From Deltaproteobacteria bacterium (GTDB lineage: Bacteria; Desulfobacterota; Desulfobacteria; Desulfobacterales; JAFDDL01), in NCBI GenBank assembly GCA_019310865.1, contig JAFDDL010000252.1:1-6136 (forward strand): a stretch of 6,136 nucleotides of DNA, written 5' to 3'. This document shows, piece after piece, positions 1 to 5,610 of the stretch. Within the stretch, counting starts at the first letter, position 1. The number at the start of each line of letters is the position of its first letter. The notes beneath the pieces were generated by a model. The model was not told where the DNA came from and made no database searches. It saw nothing but the letters and a program-made list of their open reading frames with translations. The translations under genes were made by a program, and so were the position numbers.

Positions 1-195
1 CCATATGTCTTCACCTTCGATCTCTGTTAACCCAAACGTGGCCTCAAGGATGATCTTTCGGATGCTAAACTGCCGGACCCGGTTCCACGGACACACCGTA
101 TCGCAGAGCCCGCACTGAAAGCAATGTTTAAAGGCATCTCCACCGGCCTCTTTTATTTCTTCTATGACTTCTTTGAAGGGGGCGACTGTTTCCAC
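1..195 (-). CDS. bamD: BamD/Hdr-like iron-sulfur protein, 5' end only
   Basis: Only the first 65 codons are in the window; the gene continues past base 1. The visible part has a helical, acidic N-terminus and then a CX2CX2CX3CP [4Fe-4S] motif at residues 25-36 (C25, C28, C31, C35), followed by WNRVRQFSIRK and a GLTEIEGEDIW stretch. This looks like the first ferredoxin-like motif of the HdrC/HdrD type found in heterodisulfide-reductase-related proteins. Placed behind bamB- and bamC-like genes, it best fits BamD, which in class II benzoyl-CoA reductase complexes is thought to pass electrons between an HdrA-like flavoprotein and BamC. The start is chosen as GTG at 195; there is no in-frame ATG before an upstream in-frame stop. 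A GAGG lies 13 nt upstream, which is long, so the start is uncertain. Another Hdr-type (Fe-S) subunit remains possible because the second half, which would hold CCG domains, is not visible. Confidence 0.75.
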   Translation of the reverse strand, partial: METVAPFKEVIEEIKEAGGDAFKHCFQCGLCDTVCPWNRVRQFSIRKIILEATFGLTEIEGEDIW

Positions 196-388
196 TGTCT
201 TTATTAATCCTCTTCTTTCAACTTAGGGCTCGCGAAAAAATAACTTCACATTTTATGCGTTGATGCATCCCACCTGGCCACGTTACGAAAATACAGAATA
301 TCCTGATATTCTTTAATTTTCCTGCCTTGCCATGTGGGCGCCTCAACACCTAAAATTGTGAATTAATTTCTGCGCAAACCCTTAGTGG
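196..388. other. Non-coding gap between bamC-like and bamD-like genes
   Basis: No credible gene is seen on either strand in these 193 nt, which are AT-rich. The gap is unusually long for an operon whose preceding genes are 10-20 nt apart. It contains one perfect palindrome (295-312). I searched the minus strand for a GG-N10-GC sigma-54 core and for a good TATAAT/TTGACA pair and found neither; a CATAAAAT near 246-253 could serve as a weak -10 but has no convincing -35. The gap may hold a separate promoter for the Hdr-like part of the cluster or a processing site, but the sequence does not decide. Confidence 0.6.
295..312. repeat. Perfect inverted repeat AGAATATC-CT-GATATTCT
   Basis: Two 8-bp arms match exactly around a 2-nt centre. 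The arms are AT-rich and the centre is too short for a stable RNA loop, so an operator (dimeric protein binding site) is more likely than a terminator. In the direction of the bam-like genes it is followed by GTATTTTCG, not a clean T-run. It lies about 100 nt upstream of the bamD-like start. No regulator family is assigned. Confidence 0.5.
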
Positions 389-943
389 TTAGCGCTTTGA
401 TAATCGAGAAAAAGTATCCACGACCTTCTTTTGCCCGTGTTTCTTCACGAGTGACTCGTAGGCATTCTTCAACTCTATCTGATTCTCTGCTTCCTGCGTT
501 TCTTCCGCTGCCACAACCTCTTCTTTTTCTGAATAGGTCAAGCAATCACGGCCGCACATCTGAACACACATTGGCTCCTCAAGTGGGGGCACATCTTCAC
601 ACATGTCGCATTTGAGAGGAAGACCCGAATCGGGATCTTTGAAATAATCCCTCGATGGGCAGGAAGCCGGACAGAAAGCGCATTCCGAATACTCCTTTCC
701 CTCGATCACATAATGGTTCCGGCCGTTACATTCGGCTTGTGTATAGCCGCCGGCTCGAATCGGCACCCATTGATCGTTTCTTTCATCGATGACCACCTTG
801 ATCCGGGAGCGGGCCGGGTTAAAACTACTGTATCTCGGTATGGCGTGAAATGCAGCACAGGCCTTCTCACAGGCGCGGCACCCGTTGCATTTGCTTAGAT
901 CGACTTTTATTTCTTTGATTATTTTTTTTGCCGGCTTACTCAT
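389..943 (-). CDS. bamC: BamC-like ferredoxin, electron-transfer subunit with three [4Fe-4S] clusters
   Basis: The 184-residue protein begins MSKPAKKIIKEIK and carries 13 cysteines. They group as CX2CX2CX3C (C19, C22, C25, C29), then C72, C88, C91, C95 followed by P96, and then C112, C115, C126, C130, with an extra C134. Twelve of these suffice for three cubane clusters, as in BamC, the small subunit that wires BamB to the remaining electron-transfer subunits. Segments such as EYSECAFCPASCPSRDYF and LPLKCDMCEDVPPLEEPMC are typical of BamC and related DMSO-reductase-type ferredoxins. The last 45 or so residues are a charged, cluster-free tail. I chose ATG at 943 rather than the in-frame GTG at 955 because a GGAGGTGA ribosome site lies 8 nt upstream of 943 and overlaps that GTG. 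The gap to the bamB-like stop is 20 nt, so the two are co-transcribed. The protein is expected in the cytoplasm. No signal peptide is seen. Confidence 0.88.
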   Translation of the reverse strand: MSKPAKKIIKEIKVDLSKCNGCRACEKACAAFHAIPRYSSFNPARSRIKVVIDERNDQWVPIRAGGYTQAECNGRNHYVIEGKEYSECAFCPASCPSRDYFKDPDSGLPLKCDMCEDVPPLEEPMCVQMCGRDCLTYSEKEEVVAAEETQEAENQIELKNAYESLVKKHGQKKVVDTFSRLSKR

Positions 944-951
944 TGCTCTTT

Positions 952-959
952 TCACCTCC
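952..959 (-). promoter_or_regulatory. Ribosome binding site GGAGGTGA of the bamC-like gene
   Basis: A strong Shine-Dalgarno sequence sits 8 nt before the ATG at 943 inside the short bamB-bamC spacer. It settles the start, because the alternative GTG at 955 lies within it. Confidence 0.8.
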
Positions 960-963
960 CGGA

Positions 964-2991
964 CTATTTATTCTTGTCAATGTACTCAGTTAGAGTGAAA
1001 TGCTCCGCTTTACGGAAAGTAACAGCTTCATCTTTAGGTCTTCCTTCTGAGTAACATGAGTGATCCGTGTAGCAGATATCTTCATCGCCTTTAATGTATC
1101 CCCTCTTGATAAGTTCATCGGCGACATAATCCAAGCCCAATTTATCCAATGTTAATTTAGTAGGAACGCCTTCGTTGGTCCAACCCTTGAATTCGTAGTA
1201 CCCGTCAATAAGCTTCTGCTCATTTTCCGGCTCCCTTTTCTTCCAGTGATCCTCAGGTGGTTTCTCGTCGGCTCTTTTCAATCCTCTACTCATATTGATG
1301 GCCCTGACAAGATTCCGGTTTCTTCTGGCTATTTGCCACAAATCATCGGCATCCATTTCGATCCCGGTCGCCAATTTGATAAAAGTTGGTATGTTGTAGA
1401 TGTTGTATGCGGAGCCGCCACCGAATTGACCTCTAAATGATGAACAAAAGGCGCAAATGCCAAGGGCGTCATCAACGTAGTGCATGGTTTCGTTCCAATC
1501 ACAAATGTTAATCGCCGCTTCAAATGATGGATGTGTGCGTGGCTCCCATTCCATGAAGAACTTTTTAAACCTTTCGGGTGCCGAAATCCATCCATCGACA
1601 TATTCCTGTCTCTCCGTAGGTTCCATAATAGGATCCTGCGGATAAGAGCCCTCGGTCTGATTAATCGCCATCTTGTCGCTGGTGCAATACATGAGAAAAT
1701 ACGGATAATTCACTCTTCCCAGCTTGAGCGGTACCTGCTCGAATTTTTTTATTGTGTTATGGTCATAAGCTTCGGCTCCATTGCCGATCTGACGGGCTGC
1801 CCTGTAGATGCCGTTGGCCAGGACATCCCCGATTCCTTCCCTCCGGACGAGCTTTTCAAGAAGATAGTAAAACCTGTCGGCAGATTTTTCAGGAAAATCA
1901 GGCAGGTCCTTGTCAGTTAAAATGCCTGCTTCGTAAAGTTCAATGGCGAAAGCGATGGCTTGTGGTGCGGCATAGCTATCTACACCGTACTCCTGGCTTA
2001 GGGCCAGTATGTCGAAGGTAAACGGAAGCTCTTCAAAAGCCGCCATATGCCAGGTGCCTTTTCCGAAGCATTTTAACATGTACCTCTGCCGCCCAGGGGG
2101 CTTGACAACGAGATGGCAGTTTTTGGGACAATTGTAGCAGCCTTGCAACCGGTCGCGGATTTTCAGTGTGTATTCCTTCCACCTGTCTTCTTGCTCCTGA
2201 TGCCAAAAGTGTGGTCTCCGTGTGCGTGCATTGCCCCAGGCAAAATTGTTATGGTGCCAGGCATCGTTCCACTCGATTGCCATGAGGTCTCCGTTAAACG
2301 GACTTTCATGAATATCCTGATAGTGTTGGAGACATAATTTGAACAGCTCTTCGGTGTTGGCAACTTGAAAATCTTTTGTGCCACGCACTGCGATCGCCTT
2401 CAGCCTCTTATCCCCCATAACCACCCCGACGCCACGAGCTGCGGCGGCGTTATAGTGTTCTATGGAGGCCATGTAAAGCCTGTTTTCGCCGGCAAGACCG
2501 ATTGCGGCCACTTGAATATCACGATCGTTTAACTCATCTTTAATAGCATGTGCGGTTTCCTGAGCACCCATCCCCTTGAGGTGAGAGGCGTCCCGTAGTT
2601 CCACTTTGTCATTATGTACCCACAAATAAACCAGATCTTCAGCTTTGCCTCGAAGGATGATCTTATCGTAGCCGGCATGTTTGAGTTCCGGTCCAAAATA
2701 ACCGCCAAAAATCGAATTAGAAAACATATTCGTCTGGGGAGAAATGGTATTGACCATCGTGCGGTTGCAGGCTGGTATAGGCGTACCGTCGAAGAGGCCT
2801 GCGCTAAATATAAGCAAATTTTCAGGCGAAAAGGCATCCGTCTCCGGACTCACTCTATCCCATATTATCCTAGCGGCAGAGCCATTACCACCCAAATGAA
2901 GCCTGGTTAATTCGGGGTCTGTTTCTACCCGCTCAATATTGCCCACAGTCAAATCGACTTCTAAATTAAAGCCTGTTTCTGCATATCTCAT
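964..2991 (-). CDS. bamB: BamB-like tungsten-dependent aldehyde:ferredoxin oxidoreductase family enzyme (class II benzoyl-CoA reductase catalytic subunit type)
   Basis: The 675-residue protein has AOR-family architecture. An N-terminal pterin-binding domain shows LGGNGSAARIIWD at 33-45 and MGDKRLKAIAVRGT at 192-205. The [4Fe-4S] ligands are CX2CX3C at C285, C288, C292 plus a distal DALGIC at C513. A second pterin region is near LANGIYRAARQIG at 391-403. Throughout it resembles BamB, which reduces benzoyl-CoA to cyclohexa-1,5-diene-1-carbonyl-CoA at a tungsten-bispterin site, more than archaeal AOR or FOR. From memory of BamB, C308 would be the tungsten-ligand cysteine and H246 the proton-transfer histidine; this needs an alignment. 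The start is ATG 2991 (MRYAETGFNLEVDL), the family start, with AGAGGTG 4 nt upstream; the frame opens 13 codons earlier but that extension overlaps the preceding gene. The protein is cytoplasmic. A tail after about residue 632 adds C640 and C646. Paralogues acting on other acyl-CoAs or aldehydes exist, so the substrate is inferred. Confidence 0.9.
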   Translation of the reverse strand: MRYAETGFNLEVDLTVGNIERVETDPELTRLHLGGNGSAARIIWDRVSPETDAFSPENLLIFSAGLFDGTPIPACNRTMVNTISPQTNMFSNSIFGGYFGPELKHAGYDKIILRGKAEDLVYLWVHNDKVELRDASHLKGMGAQETAHAIKDELNDRDIQVAAIGLAGENRLYMASIEHYNAAAARGVGVVMGDKRLKAIAVRGTKDFQVANTEELFKLCLQHYQDIHESPFNGDLMAIEWNDAWHHNNFAWGNARTRRPHFWHQEQEDRWKEYTLKIRDRLQGCYNCPKNCHLVVKPPGRQRYMLKCFGKGTWHMAAFEELPFTFDILALSQEYGVDSYAAPQAIAFAIELYEAGILTDKDLPDFPEKSADRFYYLLEKLVRREGIGDVLANGIYRAARQIGNGAEAYDHNTIKKFEQVPLKLGRVNYPYFLMYCTSDKMAINQTEGSYPQDPIMEPTERQEYVDGWISAPERFKKFFMEWEPRTHPSFEAAINICDWNETMHYVDDALGICAFCSSFRGQFGGGSAYNIYNIPTFIKLATGIEMDADDLWQIARRNRNLVRAINMSRGLKRADEKPPEDHWKKREPENEQKLIDGYYEFKGWTNEGVPTKLTLDKLGLDYVADELIKRGYIKGDEDICYTDHSCYSEGRPKDEAVTFRKAEHFTLTEYIDKNK

Positions 2992-2995
2992 AACA

Positions 2996-3002
2996 CACCT
3001 CT
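2996..3002 (-). promoter_or_regulatory. Ribosome binding site AGAGGTG of the bamB-like gene
   Basis: This site lies 4 nt before the ATG at 2991 and touches the TAA stop (3002-3004) of the epimerase remnant. In the intact ancestor this would have allowed translational coupling from the epimerase gene. It supports the 2991 start over the upstream opening of the frame. Confidence 0.7.
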
Positions 3003-3266
3003 TAACAGCCCTTATTATCACTAATCTCAATTAAATCAATTAGTTCCAACAAAACACCATTTAATTTTTTGGGGTGGATGAATGCGAATTCACAATCACG
3101 GAAAGGCCGGGCGCCACCCATAAACGGATAATCCTTTTGTTTCAACTCTTCCATACACTCCCTGGTATTGTCCACATTCAGGCTTACGAGCATCACCCCT
3201 TCGCCTCTTTTTTCAATAAATTTCGCGACGTCACCGTCCGGTGTGGTCGAGCTTATTTACCTTCAT
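3002..3266 (-). pseudogene. mce: Methylmalonyl-CoA epimerase (VOC/glyoxalase family) remnant with frame-breaking internal deletion
   Basis: Methylmalonyl-CoA epimerase interconverts the (R) and (S) forms of methylmalonyl-CoA and is normally about 130-150 residues. Here an ATG at 3266 with an ideal AAGGAG site opens MKVNKLDHTG, the family's N-terminus, but hits TGA at 3231-3233 after 11 residues. A different frame then gives TPDGDVAKFIEKRGEGV and runs on through CEFAFIHPKKLNGVLLELID, the family's C-terminal half, to TAA at 3002-3004. Roughly 50-55 residues between these parts are missing, with the junction near 3236-3246. The HH pair normally after GEG, which supplies a metal-ligand histidine, reads ML here; the terminal LLEL glutamate survives. 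The second half has an in-frame ATG at 3196 but no good ribosome site, so an active enzyme is not expected. It occupies the first position of the bam-like operon. An assembly error is the alternative to true decay, though the ML substitution argues for decay. Confidence 0.8.
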
Positions 3267-3272
3267 TGTCAT

Positions 3273-3278
3273 CTCCTT
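3273..3278 (-). promoter_or_regulatory. Ribosome binding site AAGGAG of the epimerase remnant
   Basis: A consensus Shine-Dalgarno lies 6 nt before the ATG at 3266. It marks the true start of the former epimerase gene and now serves only an 11-codon reading frame. Confidence 0.75.
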
Positions 3279-3316
3279 ATGGGGTACAGTCTCAAGAGCG
3301 TAAACCGGATATTCAT

Positions 3317-3343
3317 ATTATATAGGGCTAGTGATACTAGCAA
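3317..3343 (-). promoter_or_regulatory. Possible second promoter with perfect -10 TATAAT
   Basis: TATAAT occupies 3322-3317. The best upstream hexamer is TTGCTA (3343-3338), with a short 15-nt spacer; TTTGCT gives 16. Start of transcription would be near 3310. The perfect -10 is notable but the -35 is mediocre and shares bases with the -12 of the sigma-54 promoter, so one of the two promoters may be a chance match in AT-rich DNA. Confidence 0.3.
3327..3341. repeat. Perfect inverted repeat GCTAGT-GAT-ACTAGC (operator candidate)
   Basis: The 6-bp arms match exactly around 3 nt. On the minus strand the repeat begins at the GC of the -12 element and ends at the predicted sigma-54 start site, and it also fills most of the spacer of the possible TATAAT promoter. 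A protein bound here would block either promoter. The regulator is not identifiable from sequence. Confidence 0.45.
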
Positions 3344-3355
3344 ACCGTATGCCAG
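3338..3355 (-). promoter_or_regulatory. Sigma-54 (-24/-12) promoter, CTGGCAT-ACGG-TTTGCTA
   Basis: On the minus strand the sequence reads CTGGCATACGGTTTGCTA. It has the GG (3353-3352) and GC (3341-3340) cores exactly 10 nt apart, and it closely fits the known YTGGCACG-N4-TTGCW consensus (TGGCATA-N4-TTGCT). The start of transcription would be near 3328, giving a leader of about 60 nt before the epimerase ATG. Sigma-54 promoters need an ATP-driven activator bound upstream, and a palindrome lies at about -153 (3473-3489). The downstream genes are the epimerase remnant and the bam-like genes. The call rests on sequence match only. Confidence 0.65.
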
Positions 3356-3444
3356 GTTCGGGTTAATATCTGAATATTTCTTAAAAACCGCCAATAAATG
3401 CATGCGATGGCCAATATTATCTTACGATTTTATTAGAAGAGGCC

Positions 3445-3466
3445 AAAAATTCTTGAAACACAAGAA
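3445..3466 (-). terminator. Weak intrinsic terminator after the acyl-CoA synthetase operon
   Basis: On the minus strand TTCTTG and CAAGAA form a 6-bp stem around TGTTT, followed at once by TTTTT. It lies about 63 nt past the beta-subunit stop and upstream of the bam-like promoter, where a terminator is expected. The stem is short and AT-rich, so efficiency would be low. Confidence 0.35.
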
Positions 3467-3472
3467 CGAAGG

Positions 3473-3489
3473 TTATTGAAATTCAATAA
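3473..3489. promoter_or_regulatory. 17-bp palindrome TTATTGAA-A-TTCAATAA, candidate activator site
   Basis: The two 8-bp arms are perfectly complementary around one base. Centred at 3481, the site lies about 153 bp upstream of the predicted sigma-54 start, within the usual range of enhancer-like sites for NtrC-type activators. It could also be an operator of another kind. As an RNA it cannot form a useful hairpin because there is no loop. Confidence 0.45.
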
Positions 3490-3529
3490 TATCGCGTAAA
3501 ATATTCATCTGATCCGGTGCCACCACAAG

Positions 3530-4237
3530 TCATGGCGCCTGTTCGACCGCGGTCATGCTCGGCGGTTTCATCATGATCCGGGCATCGGCGATGATGCACC
3601 GGTCGGCCGTGCACATCACAGGGTTCAAGTCGATGGACTCGATTTCGCCGGCCATCTCCATGACCAGTTCCGAAAAAGCCACCAAGGCCTGGGCCAATTT
3701 TTTCAGGTTCACCGGCTCACTACCGCGATAGCCCTCCAGAAGTTTTCGCGCCTTGAGTGATGACACCATATCCATCACATCCTGTTTGGATATCGGCGCC
3801 ATTCGAATCGCGATGTCCTGATAGATCTCCACACCGATGCCGCCCATACCGAGCAATACAACCGGGCCGAATTGCGGGTCGATCTTGGCGCCCACAATCA
3901 GTTCCACACCGGCGGCCATTTCTTCCAGATGGATCCCGACGAATTGATCAAATTGGCTGAACCGAGAAAAAACCGATTTGATCTGGGCGTCGTTGTCGAT
4001 TCCCACGACCACCCCGCCCACATCCGATTTATGCAGCACTTTGGGTGAAACGATTTTGGCCACCAGCGGATACCCAAGCTCCCCGGCGAACGTCACCGCG
4101 TCGGCTTCGGTGCACGCCAATCGAAAATTGGGAACATCCAGTCCGGCCCGAGCGAAAAGCCTCTTGGCATCCGGTTCCAAGACCCAACCCCATTCCTTCG
4201 ACTTCTCCAGGATCTGTAAATCTTCACGGCTCAGCAT
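3530..4237 (-). CDS. acdB: ADP-forming acyl-CoA synthetase, beta subunit (ATP-grasp)
   Basis: The 235-residue protein has the usual length of a free-standing beta subunit of ADP-forming acetate/acyl-CoA ligase (ACD). These enzymes convert acyl-CoA, ADP and phosphate to the acid, ATP and CoA, reversibly. Visible features are the ATP-grasp entry GYPLVAKIVSPKVLHKSDVGGV at 55-75, with H69 in LHKSD matching the beta-subunit histidine that relays the phosphoryl group. GPVVLLGMGGIGVEIYQD follows at 124-141, and the metal-binding EIESIDLNPVM lies at 198-208. The start ATG overlaps the alpha-subunit stop (ATGCTGA), and GAGGAGGT lies 7 nt upstream, so the subunits are translationally coupled. The protein is cytoplasmic. 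The substrate cannot be read from sequence; acetyl-CoA, aryl-CoA or branched acyl-CoA are all possible. Next to bam-like genes, ATP recovery from degradation products is a reasonable inference. The gene is followed by the AT-rich control region. Confidence 0.92.
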   Translation of the reverse strand: MLSREDLQILEKSKEWGWVLEPDAKRLFARAGLDVPNFRLACTEADAVTFAGELGYPLVAKIVSPKVLHKSDVGGVVVGIDNDAQIKSVFSRFSQFDQFVGIHLEEMAAGVELIVGAKIDPQFGPVVLLGMGGIGVEIYQDIAIRMAPISKQDVMDMVSSLKARKLLEGYRGSEPVNLKKLAQALVAFSELVMEMAGEIESIDLNPVMCTADRCIIADARIMMKPPSMTAVEQAP

Positions 4238-5598
4238 GGATTGTACCTCCTCATGGCGTCCAACATTTTCACAGCACCATCAATGGAATCGGAAACCGGC
4301 ACCTGATTGACCTCGAAGCCTTCAACGAACATCTGATATTTATCAATATGCGGCACATAGGCCACCAACGGTTTGACCCGCTTTCGTGAAGGGCTGCTCA
4401 CCTTGGCACCCAGATCAAGCGAGATCCCCGGCGGATAGGGCAGCACCAGCATCAGAATCGAATCGATATCGGGTACTGTGTTGAGCTCTTCGTAGGCGGC
4501 CACAAAATCCTCATCCACGGCGCTTCCGGTCAGATCCATGGGATTGTTCAGGGAGGCGATGTTGCGCACGCTGGGGGTCAACCGCTCCCGAATCCGTTCC
4601 TGAACCGCTGGGGGAATGGGCGGCAGCTTGAATCCATGCTTGGCGCAAACATCTGAAACAGCGGCACCGTGTCCACCGCTGATGGTGATAATGCCCACAT
4701 TACCCTGAATATTTCTCGGATAATAATGGAGCACTTCGCAATAGGAGAGCAGCTCATATTCATTCTGGGCCTCAACGATGCCGTGCTGGGCCAGCACCTC
4801 GGAAAAAACCCGGTAATCGCCGGCAATGGATGCCGTATGGCTCGATACGGCTGCCGTCCCCGCAGCGGTCTTTCCGGCCTTGAGCACCACCACCGGTTTG
4901 CTGCATTTTCGGGCGGCTTGAACAAATTTTCTCCCTTCGCCTGCCTCAAATCCCTCGATGTAAAACGCAATGACCTGGGTATTCATATCCTGGTCCAGAT
5001 ATTCAAGCAGGTCGGTTTCCTTGATCAGAGCCTTGTTGCCGATGCTGATGGCCTGGGAAACACCAATTCGATAAACGCTGAGTTTGACGAGCAGGTCCAG
5101 CAGAAACCCACCGCTTTGGCTGATGAGGGCAACACCGCCCTTCTGGGGCGCCATGAAACGCTCCTGGGGGATGAACGTGGTGTCAACGACACCGGGCGCA
5201 TAGGTGCCCAGACAGTTGGGACCGATAAACGGGAAATCGGCCTTTTTTGCGATGTCCGTCAGCTTTTCTTGCAGGGCCTGATTGCCGACTTCTGAAAAAC
5301 CGCCCGAAATCACCACCGCCCCACCCGCCTTGGCTCGAATACATTCGGCCAGCAGGTCCGGTACATATTCAGCCCGCGCGGCAATGACCACCAGATCAAC
5401 CGGTTCGGGAACATCGGTCAGACTTTTATGGACCAATTCCCCCTCCAGCACGCCCCCTTTGGGATTGACGGCGTAGGCCGTGATGGGAAATCGAAGGCCG
5501 ACTTTCCTGAAAATGACATTGGCAGGGTGGCGCTTGTTGCTCAATGAAACGCCGATAACCGCCACGCGCTTCGGCGTTAACATCCGATCCAGATTCAT
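4231..5598 (-). CDS. acdA: ADP-forming acyl-CoA synthetase, alpha subunit (CoA-binding)
   Basis: The 455-residue protein matches the usual length of a separate ACD alpha subunit. An N-terminal Rossmann-type CoA-binding domain starts at KRVAVIGVS (10-18). The succinyl-CoA-ligase-like domains follow with IGPNCLG (125-131) and KGGVALISQSGG (153-164). The catalytic phosphohistidine is H254 in SSHTASIAGDY, and NNPMDLTG (351-358) lies in the last domain. Together with the downstream beta subunit it forms an alpha-beta acyl-CoA/acid plus ATP interconverting enzyme in the cytoplasm. ATG 5598 gives MNLDRMLTPKRVAVIG, the family's standard beginning, though its GGGA site is close (4 nt). An in-frame ATG at 5658 would add 20 residues and overlaps the stop of the regulator remnant as TGATG; it lacks a good ribosome site and family support, but coupling makes it worth noting. 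A GC-rich hairpin (5611-5628) precedes the chosen start. The sampled GC content is clearly higher than in the bam-like genes. Confidence 0.93.
   Translation of the reverse strand: MNLDRMLTPKRVAVIGVSLSNKRHPANVIFRKVGLRFPITAYAVNPKGGVLEGELVHKSLTDVPEPVDLVVIAARAEYVPDLLAECIRAKAGGAVVISGGFSEVGNQALQEKLTDIAKKADFPFIGPNCLGTYAPGVVDTTFIPQERFMAPQKGGVALISQSGGFLLDLLVKLSVYRIGVSQAISIGNKALIKETDLLEYLDQDMNTQVIAFYIEGFEAGEGRKFVQAARKCSKPVVVLKAGKTAAGTAAVSSHTASIAGDYRVFSEVLAQHGIVEAQNEYELLSYCEVLHYYPRNIQGNVGIITISGGHGAAVSDVCAKHGFKLPPIPPAVQERIRERLTPSVRNIASLNNPMDLTGSAVDEDFVAAYEELNTVPDIDSILMLVLPYPPGISLDLGAKVSSPSRKRVKPLVAYVPHIDKYQMFVEGFEVNQVPVSDSIDGAVKMLDAMRRYNPC
4245..4252 (-). promoter_or_regulatory. Ribosome binding site GAGGAGGT of the beta subunit
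   Basis: This strong site lies 7 nt before the ATG at 4237, inside the end of the alpha-subunit gene. It explains how the overlapping beta gene is translated in matching amounts. Confidence 0.75.
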
Positions 5599-5610
5599 GA
5601 AGTCCCTTTC

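Larger units (their letters stand above)
3267..3529. other. AT-rich control region between the acyl-CoA synthetase operon and the bam-like operon
   Basis: No credible gene is seen on either strand. The region contains, in the direction of transcription, a 17-bp palindrome (3489-3473), a weak terminator hairpin (3466-3445), a sigma-54-type promoter (3355-3338), an inverted repeat (3341-3327) and a TATAAT (3322-3317), ending in the epimerase ribosome site. The order fits the end of one transcription unit followed by an activator-controlled promoter for the next. Confidence 0.6.

Noticed and set aside
295..312. The 18-bp palindrome as a terminator of the bamB-bamC transcript
   Set aside because: The centre is only 2 nt, the arms are AT-rich, and no T-run follows on the minus strand.
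713..898. Short plus-strand frames opposite the bamC-like gene
   Set aside because: They mirror the cysteine-rich coding strand and have no independent support.
944..955. GTG at 955 as start of the bamC-like gene
   Set aside because: It lies inside the ribosome binding site of the better ATG at 943, and MSKPAKK is the family-like beginning.
2992..3030. A 13-codon N-terminal extension of the bamB-like gene
   Set aside because: It overlaps the epimerase reading frame, lacks family similarity, and the site AGAGGTG points to the ATG at 2991.
3327..3341. CTAG-rich inverted repeat as a TrpR-type operator
   Set aside because: The half-site spacing differs from the known operator and nothing in the window concerns tryptophan.
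3168..3479. A 103-codon open frame on the plus strand across the control region
   Set aside because: It runs over the epimerase remnant and the promoter region, has no recognisable domain, and I see no strong ribosome site for it.
4669..5295. A 208-codon open frame on the plus strand opposite the alpha-subunit gene
   Set aside because: It is fully antisense to a clear ACD alpha coding region with motifs throughout, and its translation shows no family features.
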